Positions 1 to 7,512 of a stretch of DNA of 25,958 bases are shown in pieces. The notes beneath the pieces were generated by a model. That model did not search any database. It saw only the letters and a program-made list of their open reading frames with translations, and had not been told where the DNA came from. Made by a program: the position numbers and the translations under genes. The first letter of the stretch is position 1, and the number at the start of each line of letters is the position of its first letter. This stretch comes from CAYVMD01 sp964452465 (GTDB taxonomy: Bacteria; Armatimonadota; JACIXR01): positions 1-25,958 of the forward strand of contig CAYVMD010000030.1 of the NCBI GenBank assembly GCA_964452465.1, written 5' to 3'.

Positions 1-2118
1 GAGAAGGTCAGGGATGGCGACCACCGCCCAATTGCGCCCCGGGGAAACGCTCACCTTCAAGCCTTTCTCGCTTAACCCCACCTTCGGATCATTCCAATTG
101 AAGCTCCAGACCTCCAAATCCCTCAGGAGCTCCGCCCGCCACCTTATGGGCTCTTTGGGAAGGATATGGACCTCGAGGCGATAAGGACGCCAGCGGGACG
201 AATCCTTGAGCCAGAGGATACATCGATAGGTGCCGGGAGGGATTCCCTTGGCGAAGAGGAAGAGCCCTTCCCTGCTTTGTCTTAAGCCAATGCCCTTGGG
301 GGCATCCAGCTCCGCTTTCATCTCCCCCCTCCAATGATAGACCTTTATGGAGGAGCTCTCGCCCTCTTTGAGGGAGAATCCCCGGGGATAGACGAAGGGG
401 AGAGCTTCCCCTCCGCTCCTCAGGAAGGAGAACTCCTTGGAGAGGAGAGCCATATCCAGGGCGCAGCCCGCTCCGTAGATCTCCTGCCCCCACTGACCGG
501 GAGGGACGAGGTCCCAGCGATAATCCTCCACGGGGATGGGCGCGGTGGGATCGTTGGGAAAGTTGTAGGCGGGGCTGTATTTGGCAAGGAGGGACAATTT
601 GTCGGGGTAAGCATAGCGGAGGAGCCCTCCGTTGAAGCGGATGAACATCTCCCCTAGGCGCCTCGCCCAGATGGGCAGATCCACTCCTCCCAACCTGAGC
701 CACTCCCGCAGATACCAAACGGAAAGATGGGTCTCCATGGGGGCGCAATATATCCCGGGCATGGCGGAGAGAGCCATGAATGTGGGTAGGCGAAACCCCC
801 AATTCGCCTGATAGAGGGCACAATGCGCGAGGAGATAGGATAAGGGGCACAGGCTGAGCTTGAGATAGCGTTTATCACCGCTCAGGCGGGCAAGGCGCGC
901 AAGACCAGCGCAACCGATCGCCTCCAGATGAAGTTCATATACGCTGTAGAACTCCCCCTCTCCTATGTGCTTGGCCGCCTCCTCCGCCTCTCTTAGGTAG
1001 CTTTCCTCGCCGAAGATCTCGCAGGCGCGCACCATTGCGTAGAGATAGCCATAGATGGCATCCCTTTCCTCTCCTCCCAAAGGTTGGGCATCCCTCCAGG
1101 CATGAAAGACGGGGAAGCGGTAGTTCACATTATGGGCGAATTTGATGGCGTAAGGGAGGCTATCCCTAAAGATTTGCTTCGCCTCCTCATCCCCCAAGCC
1201 CGCCATATCCGCTAATTTTACGAGATGGAGCATGAGATACCAGGAATCGCCCCTACCATTGGGATCGAAGGGAAGGTTATTGGCGACGCTTCCAATGGAG
1301 GGTTGATAGAAGGCGGTAAGCCCCGCCTTCAATTTCGAGAAGAGGGGATGCTCCTTTCCCTTCTCCTTCTGATAACGGAGAAAGGGCTCCAGGATCTCCA
1401 ATTGGGTGATGAGCTCCCCTCCCTGCCAGGGGGCATTCACATAGGCGAGGAGGTAATCCTTTCCCTCGACCTTGGACCAATTGCCCTTCCTCTCCAGCCA
1501 TTCAAGCGAGGTTTCCGCCACCTCCTCCCAATCCTTCACTCCCGAGCCAGCGGGGCTGAAAAGTGGCAAAAGGGCATCCAGCATCCTGAGGAAGAGCTCC
1601 GCCCGCTCCTGGGCATCCTTGGGCACCTGGGGGAGGATGAGGAGATAAGCGTCAGAGATGGGAAGGTCCTCGCGAACCTTGAGGGGATAATCGATGGGCA
1701 CGCCCTGCCAACCCATCTCCTGCCCCTTCGCCACGACCGGTGGGGAGGGAAGATGGCTCGCAGAATCCATGAGTTCTCCCAATGCGCTCAGGTTTTGGAT
1801 ATAAAGGAAAGTGGAATGGGGAGGCTGACCGATGGTGCCATAGATCAAGGGGGCACCGCTGAAGCCGGGAGGGGAGTAGAAGACCTGGAGGGGTTGTTTT
1901 ATGTAGAGTTCGGGCTGGCGCTCCATGGTGGGTAGGAGAACAAAATTAGAGCGGAGGAAGAGGGTGCGATGGATAACGCGACCCATTTTGGAAGGGGGAT
2001 GGGCGAGGAGGGTCCTAACTCCCTTGATGTCCTTGTAGGGATAGCGCCATTCTACCTCTTCCCCCTTAAGGGGGAGGAAGAGAAAGAAAACGAGGAGGAG
2101 CATCCAACCTCCCTTCAT
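1..2118 (-). CDS. Secreted alpha-toroid (six-hairpin-like) protein, partial at left edge
   Basis: I read this minus-strand frame by hand. It has no stop from the ATG at 2118 to position 1, so at least 706 residues are present and the C-terminus lies outside the window. The ATG overlaps the upstream TGA as ATGA, indicating translational coupling. The N-terminus (MKGGWMLLLVFFLFLPLKG) is a signal peptide. Residues of about 170-560 look like successive helical hairpins with aromatic and acidic positions (NGRGDSW, FHAWRDAQ, YELHLEAIG), as in alpha/alpha-toroid glycosidases, lyases and epimerases. The last part visible is beta-rich (SSIKVYHWRGEMKAEL). I do not recognise the family and cannot name catalytic residues. 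Position in a glycosidase operon supports an extracytoplasmic role on carbohydrate, which is inference. The gene is certain; its function is open. Confidence 0.8.
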   Translation of the reverse strand, partial: MKGGWMLLLVFFLFLPLKGEEVEWRYPYKDIKGVRTLLAHPPSKMGRVIHRTLFLRSNFVLLPTMERQPELYIKQPLQVFYSPPGFSGAPLIYGTIGQPPHSTFLYIQNLSALGELMDSASHLPSPPVVAKGQEMGWQGVPIDYPLKVREDLPISDAYLLILPQVPKDAQERAELFLRMLDALLPLFSPAGSGVKDWEEVAETSLEWLERKGNWSKVEGKDYLLAYVNAPWQGGELITQLEILEPFLRYQKEKGKEHPLFSKLKAGLTAFYQPSIGSVANNLPFDPNGRGDSWYLMLHLVKLADMAGLGDEEAKQIFRDSLPYAIKFAHNVNYRFPVFHAWRDAQPLGGEERDAIYGYLYAMVRACEIFGEESYLREAEEAAKHIGEGEFYSVYELHLEAIGCAGLARLARLSGDKRYLKLSLCPLSYLLAHCALYQANWGFRLPTFMALSAMPGIYCAPMETHLSVWYLREWLRLGGVDLPIWARRLGEMFIRFNGGLLRYAYPDKLSLLAKYSPAYNFPNDPTAPIPVEDYRWDLVPPGQWGQEIYGAGCALDMALLSKEFSFLRSGGEALPFVYPRGFSLKEGESSSIKVYHWRGEMKAELDAPKGIGLRQSREGLFLFAKGIPPGTYRCILWLKDSSRWRPYRLEVHILPKEPIRWRAELLRDLEVWSFNWNDPKVGLSEKGLKVSVSPGRNWAVVAIPDLL

Positions 2119-4442
2119 TCCCTGACCAGCCATACCTCCGCTATGTGCGTCCTGCGACCCTTGCGATGAAGCCAGGTGAGGGTTAGCCTCCCCTCCTTTA
2201 TCGCTTGGGAAGGGATGGGATACTCCACTACAACTGCTTTCCTGCCACCGATCCGCAGGAAATCGTGGACGAGATGCTCCCCCGCCAAAAGCTTCACCTC
2301 CCCGCCATGCTCGCCGATATAGGTGATCCTGATCCTATACGAGGATACGGGATCCAGGTTATCGTAGAAAATGGAGATGGGTATATCGTAGAGGGCGGTG
2401 AGGTTCGCCACCCAGGAGAGGGGGATCCCCTCGAGGTCCCTTGAGGAAGGCTCCTGATGAAAAAGGGAAGGAACGAAGCTGATAAAAGGGGAGGAGAGGT
2501 TGCCCGGATCCTCCTCCCAACTCTTCTCCCTGATTACCCTCCTCCAGGCGGAGGGGGTGCCGAAGTTATCGTAGAAACCGCCCGGTCCGGGGTCCTCCCG
2601 CCTCAAAAGTTGGAGGATAGCCTGCGCCCTTTCCCCTTCCTCCCCCAAATTTCTTATCCTCTCGAACTCGGAGAGGAGGAAGCGAGAGTTGTTGAGGGGC
2701 ATATCTATATCATCCATGAAAGCGCCCCTGCTCCAATCTATTGCTCCATGCCTCGTCACCGAGAATTGCGCCCCTATGTTCCTGAAGAGCGCTTCCGCCA
2801 GCTCCCAGCAGCGCTCCTTATAATCCTGCGCCACCGGCTCCCTCTCCGCCCTCCTCAAGATCTCCTCCGCCCTCCCCAGGACGAAAAGGCTTCCCCTCGC
2901 GGGGGAGGATGCCAAGACCTCCCTCGCCTCCCTTTCCAATTCCGTTTCGTAAATCAGCCTCCTCCTTATGTAGGCATCGTAGTAAGCTCTAAGGAGACCC
3001 ATCTGAAAGCGATAGTTATCGAGAACCTCCCTGGGCACCTTCCCCTCCATATCCTGCCATTGCATGAGGGTTATATCCACCCTCTCGTTGGTGAGAAGGG
3101 ATCCTTCCCAATTCTCCTCCAAAGCGAGGAGCCCTTGGGCTATGCCCTCCGCGAACTGGGGGCAGATGAAGAGGCGAGCATAATCCCGGAGGGTCTCCAT
3201 GAAGGGCGTTTGGGGATCCCAATCCTGGTCGCTCCAGAGGAACTTGTTAACATCGTCATTTATGCCCTCGGAGTAGGAGATGCTCCCTATGGTGTAGGGG
3301 GCGAGGAGGTTGTGTATATGCTTCATCGCCTTGGGGCGAGGGTTGATGCACTCCCTCCCCAGGGTGAGGGCGAAGGCAACATCCCAATCCCAAACGGGAT
3401 ACTGGCATTGGAGGCTGTGGGTTATATCGGGGTAGTGGCGGAGGGGATACCTAAGAGGAACGAGCTCTCGCAGGCGGGGGAGAGGGATCTGCACCCAGGG
3501 TCCGAAGACGATGCCTCCCAGCCAATCGGGCTGGGTTTCCCTCAAAATGGCGAGGAACTCCTCTATCCATCCCTCCTGGGAGGATTGAGGGGAAAGCCAA
3601 ACCCCCGCCTCGGGGTGATGGCGCTCCAATATCCTCGCCACCTCTCCCGCCCACCAGAAGAGGAGTTCTGGTGGGAGATGCCCGGGATCGCCACCGGGAA
3701 TGAAAACCGCATTTATGCGGGGGAGGAGGGAGAAGATCTCCTCCCTCTCCCTTCTTTCTTCCTCCAGGCATTGGGGATCGCGATAATCCCTCCCCATATT
3801 GGGATACCAAATCCAGACATCCAGGTTATAGGAATCGATGATCTCCGAGAGTTTGAGCATCATCTCCAGGGGCGGGACCTTCATATGAGGGCTGGTGGGG
3901 GCATCATCGGTGCGGGGAGGAAGGATCTCTATGCTGTTCGCCCCGAAGAGGGCTAACTCCCTTATGTATTGTTCGAACTGCCCGGGCGTCCAGGCATCAT
4001 AGGCGTTGGTTTTGGGACGATAGCCCAATTGATGTCCCCTGAGCCTATAGCGAGGAGCAGCGGAGAGGCTGAACGCCTCCAATTTCACGAATCCCTTCCC
4101 CCAATGGAGCTTTCGCAGGAACTTTCCCACCCCATAGAGGAGCCCCCTTTCATCGTTTCCCACGATGGCGACAAAGGGCGAGGGCTCTTCAACCATGGCG
4201 ATGCGGTATCCTTCCTCCCCTGGTGGTTCCAGTTCATCCCAACACCTTCCCACTAAGGGGAGGCATTCGGGGGGCAATTCCTCCAAGGCGAGGAGGACCA
4301 GCGGTCTACCCTCAGCCCATCTACTCGTCTCCTCCCACCTCAACCCCGTCCGCCTTTCGATCTCTTCCCTAAGCACCCTTACCGCTATTTCGCCTCTCCC
4401 CAGGGGATAGGGCACGAAGACCAAGGCATCTCTTATATCCAA
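2115..4442 (-). CDS. GH20/GH67-like glycoside hydrolase relative, uncharacterised
   Basis: This 775-residue protein starts at TTG 4442, eight bases after GGAGG, and lies 3 bp after the aldolase stop. Residues 1-125 resemble the small alpha/beta domain found before the barrel in GH20 and GH67 enzymes, ending in GLLYGVGKFLRKL. A TIM-barrel-like region follows, beginning YRLRGHQLGYR at about 132, with strand ends EILPPRTDD (172-180) and FIPGGDPGH (247-255) and, further on, YSEGINDDVNKFLW. The rest is helical (about 430-620), then a beta-sandwich (about 640-775) with the motif SIFYDNLDP. There is no signal peptide, unlike the products on either side, so it is probably cytoplasmic and would act on imported oligosaccharide or glycoside. 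I cannot assign a catalytic pair or substrate. Family relationship is moderately sure; activity is not. Confidence 0.7.
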   Translation of the reverse strand: MDIRDALVFVPYPLGRGEIAVRVLREEIERRTGLRWEETSRWAEGRPLVLLALEELPPECLPLVGRCWDELEPPGEEGYRIAMVEEPSPFVAIVGNDERGLLYGVGKFLRKLHWGKGFVKLEAFSLSAAPRYRLRGHQLGYRPKTNAYDAWTPGQFEQYIRELALFGANSIEILPPRTDDAPTSPHMKVPPLEMMLKLSEIIDSYNLDVWIWYPNMGRDYRDPQCLEEERREREEIFSLLPRINAVFIPGGDPGHLPPELLFWWAGEVARILERHHPEAGVWLSPQSSQEGWIEEFLAILRETQPDWLGGIVFGPWVQIPLPRLRELVPLRYPLRHYPDITHSLQCQYPVWDWDVAFALTLGRECINPRPKAMKHIHNLLAPYTIGSISYSEGINDDVNKFLWSDQDWDPQTPFMETLRDYARLFICPQFAEGIAQGLLALEENWEGSLLTNERVDITLMQWQDMEGKVPREVLDNYRFQMGLLRAYYDAYIRRRLIYETELEREAREVLASSPARGSLFVLGRAEEILRRAEREPVAQDYKERCWELAEALFRNIGAQFSVTRHGAIDWSRGAFMDDIDMPLNNSRFLLSEFERIRNLGEEGERAQAILQLLRREDPGPGGFYDNFGTPSAWRRVIREKSWEEDPGNLSSPFISFVPSLFHQEPSSRDLEGIPLSWVANLTALYDIPISIFYDNLDPVSSYRIRITYIGEHGGEVKLLAGEHLVHDFLRIGGRKAVVVEYPIPSQAIKEGRLTLTWLHRKGRRTHIAEVWLVRE

Positions 4443-4445
4443 TCC

Positions 4446-5228
4446 TCATCCCTCCTCTAAGGAGGATTTGAGCCTTCTCAAATCCTCCGCTATCTTATGG
4501 GAGAAGACCTCCCTATCCGAGGAGTAGATCAAAAGGCTCATTCCTTCCTTAGCCCACATTATCAGCTTCCCTATTTCTGGAGGGTAATGGATGCCGATGG
4601 CAACCCCTGCCTTTCTACCCTTTCTTATGATCGTCCGCACTGCCTCTTGGAATAAAGGATGGTCATAATCCTCGGGAATGCCCAAACTGCAGGATAGATC
4701 GTGGGGGCCGATGACCAATGCATCTATGCCTGGGACGCTAAGGATCTTTTCCAACCTTTCAATAGCGGGAACGCTCTCTATGTTCAAGATGGTTAGTTTT
4801 CCTTCGTTTCTTTCCCAAAGGTAATCCTTCAATCTCTCCTCCAATTCGCTTCTCCCCTCTAAGACCTCCCTCAACCTTACTCCCTTTAAGGGGCGAAACT
4901 TCACCGCTCCTACGAGTTCCCTCGCCTGCTCGACGCTCTCCACATAGGGGGCGATTATCCCCTCCGCCCCTGCATCCAAAGCCATATTGACCCAGTATGA
5001 GAGAGGGACGGGCACACGCACTAAGGGTGCTAAATCCACCGCTTTATATAGTTGACACATCCAGGCGAGTTGTCCCCTATCGATGGGCATGTGTTCGGTG
5101 TCTATGAAGACGAAATCCAGCCCAGTTTTCTTCACCGCCTCGGCCCAAAGGGGAGAAGTAGAGGTCACAAGCGTCCCTAGGACGAGCCTCTTCTTTTTTA
5201 TCGCCTCCGCCAATTCCTTCCCCTTCAC
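4446..5228 (-). CDS. HpcH/HpaI family aldolase (2-keto-3-deoxy acid aldolase type)
   Basis: This is a class II pyruvate aldolase of 260 residues, the usual length for HpaI, GarL and RhmA. These cleave 2-keto-3-deoxy acids to pyruvate and an aldehyde using a divalent metal. Visible motifs are FIDTEHMPID with the catalytic His46, LVRVP with the pyruvate-binding Arg71, IAPYVESVEQA, NIESVPAIE with metal ligand Glu141, and IGPHDLS with metal ligand Asp167. I chose GTG at 5228 because it overlaps the previous TGA as GTGA, has GGGAGGG eight bases upstream, and gives the normal family N-terminus (KGKELAEAIKK); a start at 5303 would lie deep inside the upstream gene. In a polysaccharide operon it may handle keto-deoxy acids from uronates or rhamnose, as RhmA does, but the substrate is not readable from sequence. 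Confidence 0.9.
   Translation of the reverse strand: MKGKELAEAIKKKRLVLGTLVTSTSPLWAEAVKKTGLDFVFIDTEHMPIDRGQLAWMCQLYKAVDLAPLVRVPVPLSYWVNMALDAGAEGIIAPYVESVEQARELVGAVKFRPLKGVRLREVLEGRSELEERLKDYLWERNEGKLTILNIESVPAIERLEKILSVPGIDALVIGPHDLSCSLGIPEDYDHPLFQEAVRTIIRKGRKAGVAIGIHYPPEIGKLIMWAKEGMSLLIYSSDREVFSHKIAEDLRRLKSSLEEG
4451..4465 (-). promoter_or_regulatory. Hairpin covering the SD of the GH20/GH67-like gene
   Basis: On the minus strand the end of the aldolase gene reads CCTCCT-TAG-AGGAGG, a perfect 6-bp stem with a 3-base loop. Its right arm is the SD of the downstream TTG start at 4442. Ribosomes finishing the aldolase (stop at 4446) would melt it, which would couple translation of the two genes. 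Confidence 0.45.
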
Positions 5229-6082
5229 AATCCCCACCCTCCCGATTCCGAGACCCCGTAGTATCCCTTTCTCTTCAACATTTCCGAGATGGCGGTCCCC
5301 CAAGCTTTGCGAGGGAGCACTTCTATCTCCACGATGATAAGGGCCTCGGCGTCCTCGCCATAGGGACCGCGGGCGATAACCTCGCCCCTATGGTTCACCG
5401 CCAAGGAGCATCCGATGCACTTCTTCCCTGCCCAAACGCCGGCGGTTATCCAACCCACATTGCTTACGCCTATGATGCTTATATCGTAGAGTTGGGCGAG
5501 GAAGGAATAGGTTTTCTCCCACATCTCCCCATAGGGTTGCTTCTGGTTGTCGTGATCTGCATCCACCGCCCAAGCGGAAGGGGAGAGGATGACCTCTGCT
5601 CCCATCCTTGCCAAGCAGTGTCCGATGACGAGGGAATCGGGGAAATTATCGGCACAGATGTTTATCCCGATGGTGCCGTAGCACGTCCTTGCCACCCCCA
5701 ACCTATCGCCGGGGGAGTAGATGTCCTGGGCGATCGCCAATTCGTTTATCTTCCTGTATTTGAGGAGTATCCTCCCCGTGGGGGAGATGAGGATGGCGGA
5801 GTTGTAGATGCGTCCCCTCCACCTTTCCGTGATGCCAGCCACCACATATATCCCCTCCTCCTCAGCAGTTTGACAGAGGAGGCGGCTATAAGCACCGGGG
5901 ATGGGCTGAGCGAGCTCCTTGGCGCTGGGATGCGTCCAGCCGAGGTCCAAGCATTCGGGAAGGAGGACGAGATCGGCTCCCTTCGCCTCCCTTATCATAT
6001 CTCGGGCACGGGCGAGGTTGCGAGAGGGCATCCCGCCCTCCACCAGCATCTGTCCCATTGCGATCTTGAAGGAGCGCGCCAT
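5225..6082 (-). CDS. Carbon-nitrogen hydrolase (nitrilase superfamily amidase)
   Basis: The product is a 285-residue nitrilase-superfamily hydrolase, which cleaves C-N bonds of amides, N-carbamoyl compounds or nitriles in the cytoplasm. The Glu-Lys-Cys triad is present: Glu43 in LLPECLDLGW, Lys111 in KYRKINE and Cys143 in GINICADN. Length and motif spacing are normal. ATG 6082 is preferred over TTG 6094 because it starts the conserved N-terminus (ARSFKIAMGQ). There is no good SD upstream, and a candidate promoter lies so close that the transcript would have a very short leader. It is the first gene of the minus-strand operon and overlaps the aldolase by 4 bp, so the two may act on one nitrogen-containing substrate; this is inference, and the substrate is unknown. 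Confidence 0.88.
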   Translation of the reverse strand: MARSFKIAMGQMLVEGGMPSRNLARARDMIREAKGADLVLLPECLDLGWTHPSAKELAQPIPGAYSRLLCQTAEEEGIYVVAGITERWRGRIYNSAILISPTGRILLKYRKINELAIAQDIYSPGDRLGVARTCYGTIGINICADNFPDSLVIGHCLARMGAEVILSPSAWAVDADHDNQKQPYGEMWEKTYSFLAQLYDISIIGVSNVGWITAGVWAGKKCIGCSLAVNHRGEVIARGPYGEDAEALIIVEIEVLPRKAWGTAISEMLKRKGYYGVSESGGWGL

Positions 6083-6095
6083 ATTTCGGGTCAAT

Positions 6096-6123
6096 TTTAT
6101 ACCCCCAAAGGGGGAGTAGCAAA
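6096..6123 (-). promoter_or_regulatory. Candidate promoter of the minus operon with palindromic spacer
   Basis: Read on the minus strand this is TTTGCT (6118-6123), a 16-base spacer, then TATAAA (6096-6101). The spacer contains a perfect 13-base palindrome, CCCCC-TTT-GGGGG (plus coordinates 6102-6114). A start site about 7 bases after the -10 box would leave only about 7-10 bases before the ATG at 6082, consistent with the missing SD. The palindrome could be an operator. The call rests on sequence pattern alone. Confidence 0.45.
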
Positions 6124-6212
6124 GGTTTTGGAGGTAGATAAAAATCCTTTTTAAAATAGTTAGCAGAATTTAAAATTGATGTAATAATTAGAGTTGAAGG
6201 GGGAAATATGGA

Positions 6213-7508
6213 GTGCCACTAAGAGAACATGAAGTAGGTGCCTTTGACTTAGCTTTTTCTCTGGCTGAGGCAGTGAGCCTTCTCCACCCTACCGTAGCCA
6301 CCCGTCATATACAAGTAGCCAATATATCCGCTCATATCGCCTCCCTGCTGGACCTCCCCCCGGAAAGGGAATATCAGCTGATTTTGGCGGGACTCCTCCA
6401 CTTTGTGGGACTTTGTGGGCTGGGTGATATCCAGGAAGAAGTCGATGCTGCCCTACAATATAATAGAAGAAATGCACTACTACATCCAGAAGCGGGTTAT
6501 CTCTTGCTTAGCCTCTTCCCGCCCTTTGCAGAAGTGGCGAGGATCGTCCGCTTCCATCATGCGCATTGGGAAGAGGGTAGAGGGGAAGAACATTTAGGTG
6601 AAGAGGTTCCCTTGGAGAGCCAAATCCTCCACCTTGCCGAGGGGGTATCATGGCAAATGGCAGGAGAGGAGTTCATCCTGAGGAAGAAAGACGAGATTAA
6701 ACGGAGCATCGAAGGGCAAAAGGGAAAGATTTTTATACCCTTGCTGGTGGACGCCTTCCTGGAACTTTCGGACAAGGAATACTTCTGGCTGGATTGTGCC
6801 CAGCCCAGGCTTTCCTTATATCTCACCCTCAAAATGAAGGAATATCCCCTAAGACTGGGACGAGAGGATACCATAAGCTTAGCAAGGATGATAGCCCATA
6901 TCATAGATTTTCGAAGCCCCCGTATCGCAACCCATTCCCTAATCGTAGGAGATATAGCAAGGGAGCTGGCGAAATCCCTCGGCTTCTCCCCCTCTGAATG
7001 TGAGGAGTTTTTGATAGCAGGCTACATCCACGATTTAGGAAAAATCACCGTCCCCCTGGAGATCCTGGAGAAGCCTGATAAGTTGACTCCAGAGGAAGTC
7101 CAAATAGTTCGCGCCCACCCCTTCTATACCTACCGAGTGCTGGAACCCATCTCCCTCCTGGAGAGGATAACACTCTGGGCCTCCCTCCACCACGAAAGAC
7201 TGGACGGGAGCGGATACCCCTTCCACTACAAGGAGGAAGACATCCCGCTCGGTGCCCGCATAATAGCGGTGGCGGATGTCCTCTCCGCCCTCCTGGAACC
7301 CCGCCCCTACCGTGGGGGGTTACCTTTCAATGAGGCGCTAAAAATCCTTGAAGATATGGCTAAGGCTAACCAACTGGATTCCCATGTGGTATCCATGCTG
7401 GAAAGGAACAAAGAAGAGATCTACCTGGCTTTCTCTCGCGCTCAATCCACTGCAACCCAGAAATTCAGGGAATTCCACCAAAGATTGAGGGAAAGTAAAT
7501 ACATCTAA
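6213..7508 (+). CDS. Tandem HD protein with C-terminal HD-GYP c-di-GMP phosphodiesterase domain
   Basis: Start is GTG 6213 behind GAAGGGGG; the only nearby ATG (6208) stops after three codons and the chosen frame has a stop just upstream. The protein has 431 residues and no sensor, receiver or membrane segment. The C-terminal lobe (about 220-400) carries the HD-GYP set: His241, HD 273-274 followed by Lys277, His302, HHE 326-328, DGSGYP 331-336 and Asp355. HD-GYP proteins hydrolyse cyclic di-GMP. The N-terminal lobe (about 25-190) resembles a second HD domain, with His32, His91 and HHAH 115-118, but the metal-binding HD pair is HF at 63-64, so it is probably inactive and regulatory. It stands alone, divergent from the amidase operon and convergent with the GH36-like gene 4 bp away. 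Confidence 0.9.
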   Translation: MPLREHEVGAFDLAFSLAEAVSLLHPTVATRHIQVANISAHIASLLDLPPEREYQLILAGLLHFVGLCGLGDIQEEVDAALQYNRRNALLHPEAGYLLLSLFPPFAEVARIVRFHHAHWEEGRGEEHLGEEVPLESQILHLAEGVSWQMAGEEFILRKKDEIKRSIEGQKGKIFIPLLVDAFLELSDKEYFWLDCAQPRLSLYLTLKMKEYPLRLGREDTISLARMIAHIIDFRSPRIATHSLIVGDIARELAKSLGFSPSECEEFLIAGYIHDLGKITVPLEILEKPDKLTPEEVQIVRAHPFYTYRVLEPISLLERITLWASLHHERLDGSGYPFHYKEEDIPLGARIIAVADVLSALLEPRPYRGGLPFNEALKILEDMAKANQLDSHVVSMLERNKEEIYLAFSRAQSTATQKFREFHQRLRESKYI

Positions 7509-7512
7509 GGGG

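Noticed and set aside
89..850. Shorter open frames in the left 2.1 kb (for example 89-850 minus and 1225-1935 plus) that might be separate genes or signs of a frameshifted gene.
   Set aside because: A triplet-by-triplet reading shows one uninterrupted minus-strand frame from 2118 to the edge, so no frameshift or extra gene is needed.
2061..2074. A perfect 14-base palindrome CCCCCTTAAGGGGG within the signal-peptide codons of the first gene.
   Set aside because: It is produced by codons for P-L-K-G in a G+C-rich setting and has no regulatory context; kept only as a note.
2457..3956. A 499-codon open frame on the plus strand opposite the GH20/GH67-like gene, with similar long open frames at 10515-11507 (plus) and 16056-16967 (minus).
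   Set aside because: These are shadows. The genes opposite them have recognisable domains, SDs and coupled starts, and their codon use rarely produces stops on the other strand. The shadow products are Pro/Gly/Arg/Leu-rich without motifs.
5229..5303. An upstream extension of the aldolase frame to 5303.
   Set aside because: It would overlap the amidase coding region by 79 bases and adds residues foreign to HpaI aldolases; GTG 5228 has the SD, the GTGA junction and the family N-terminus.
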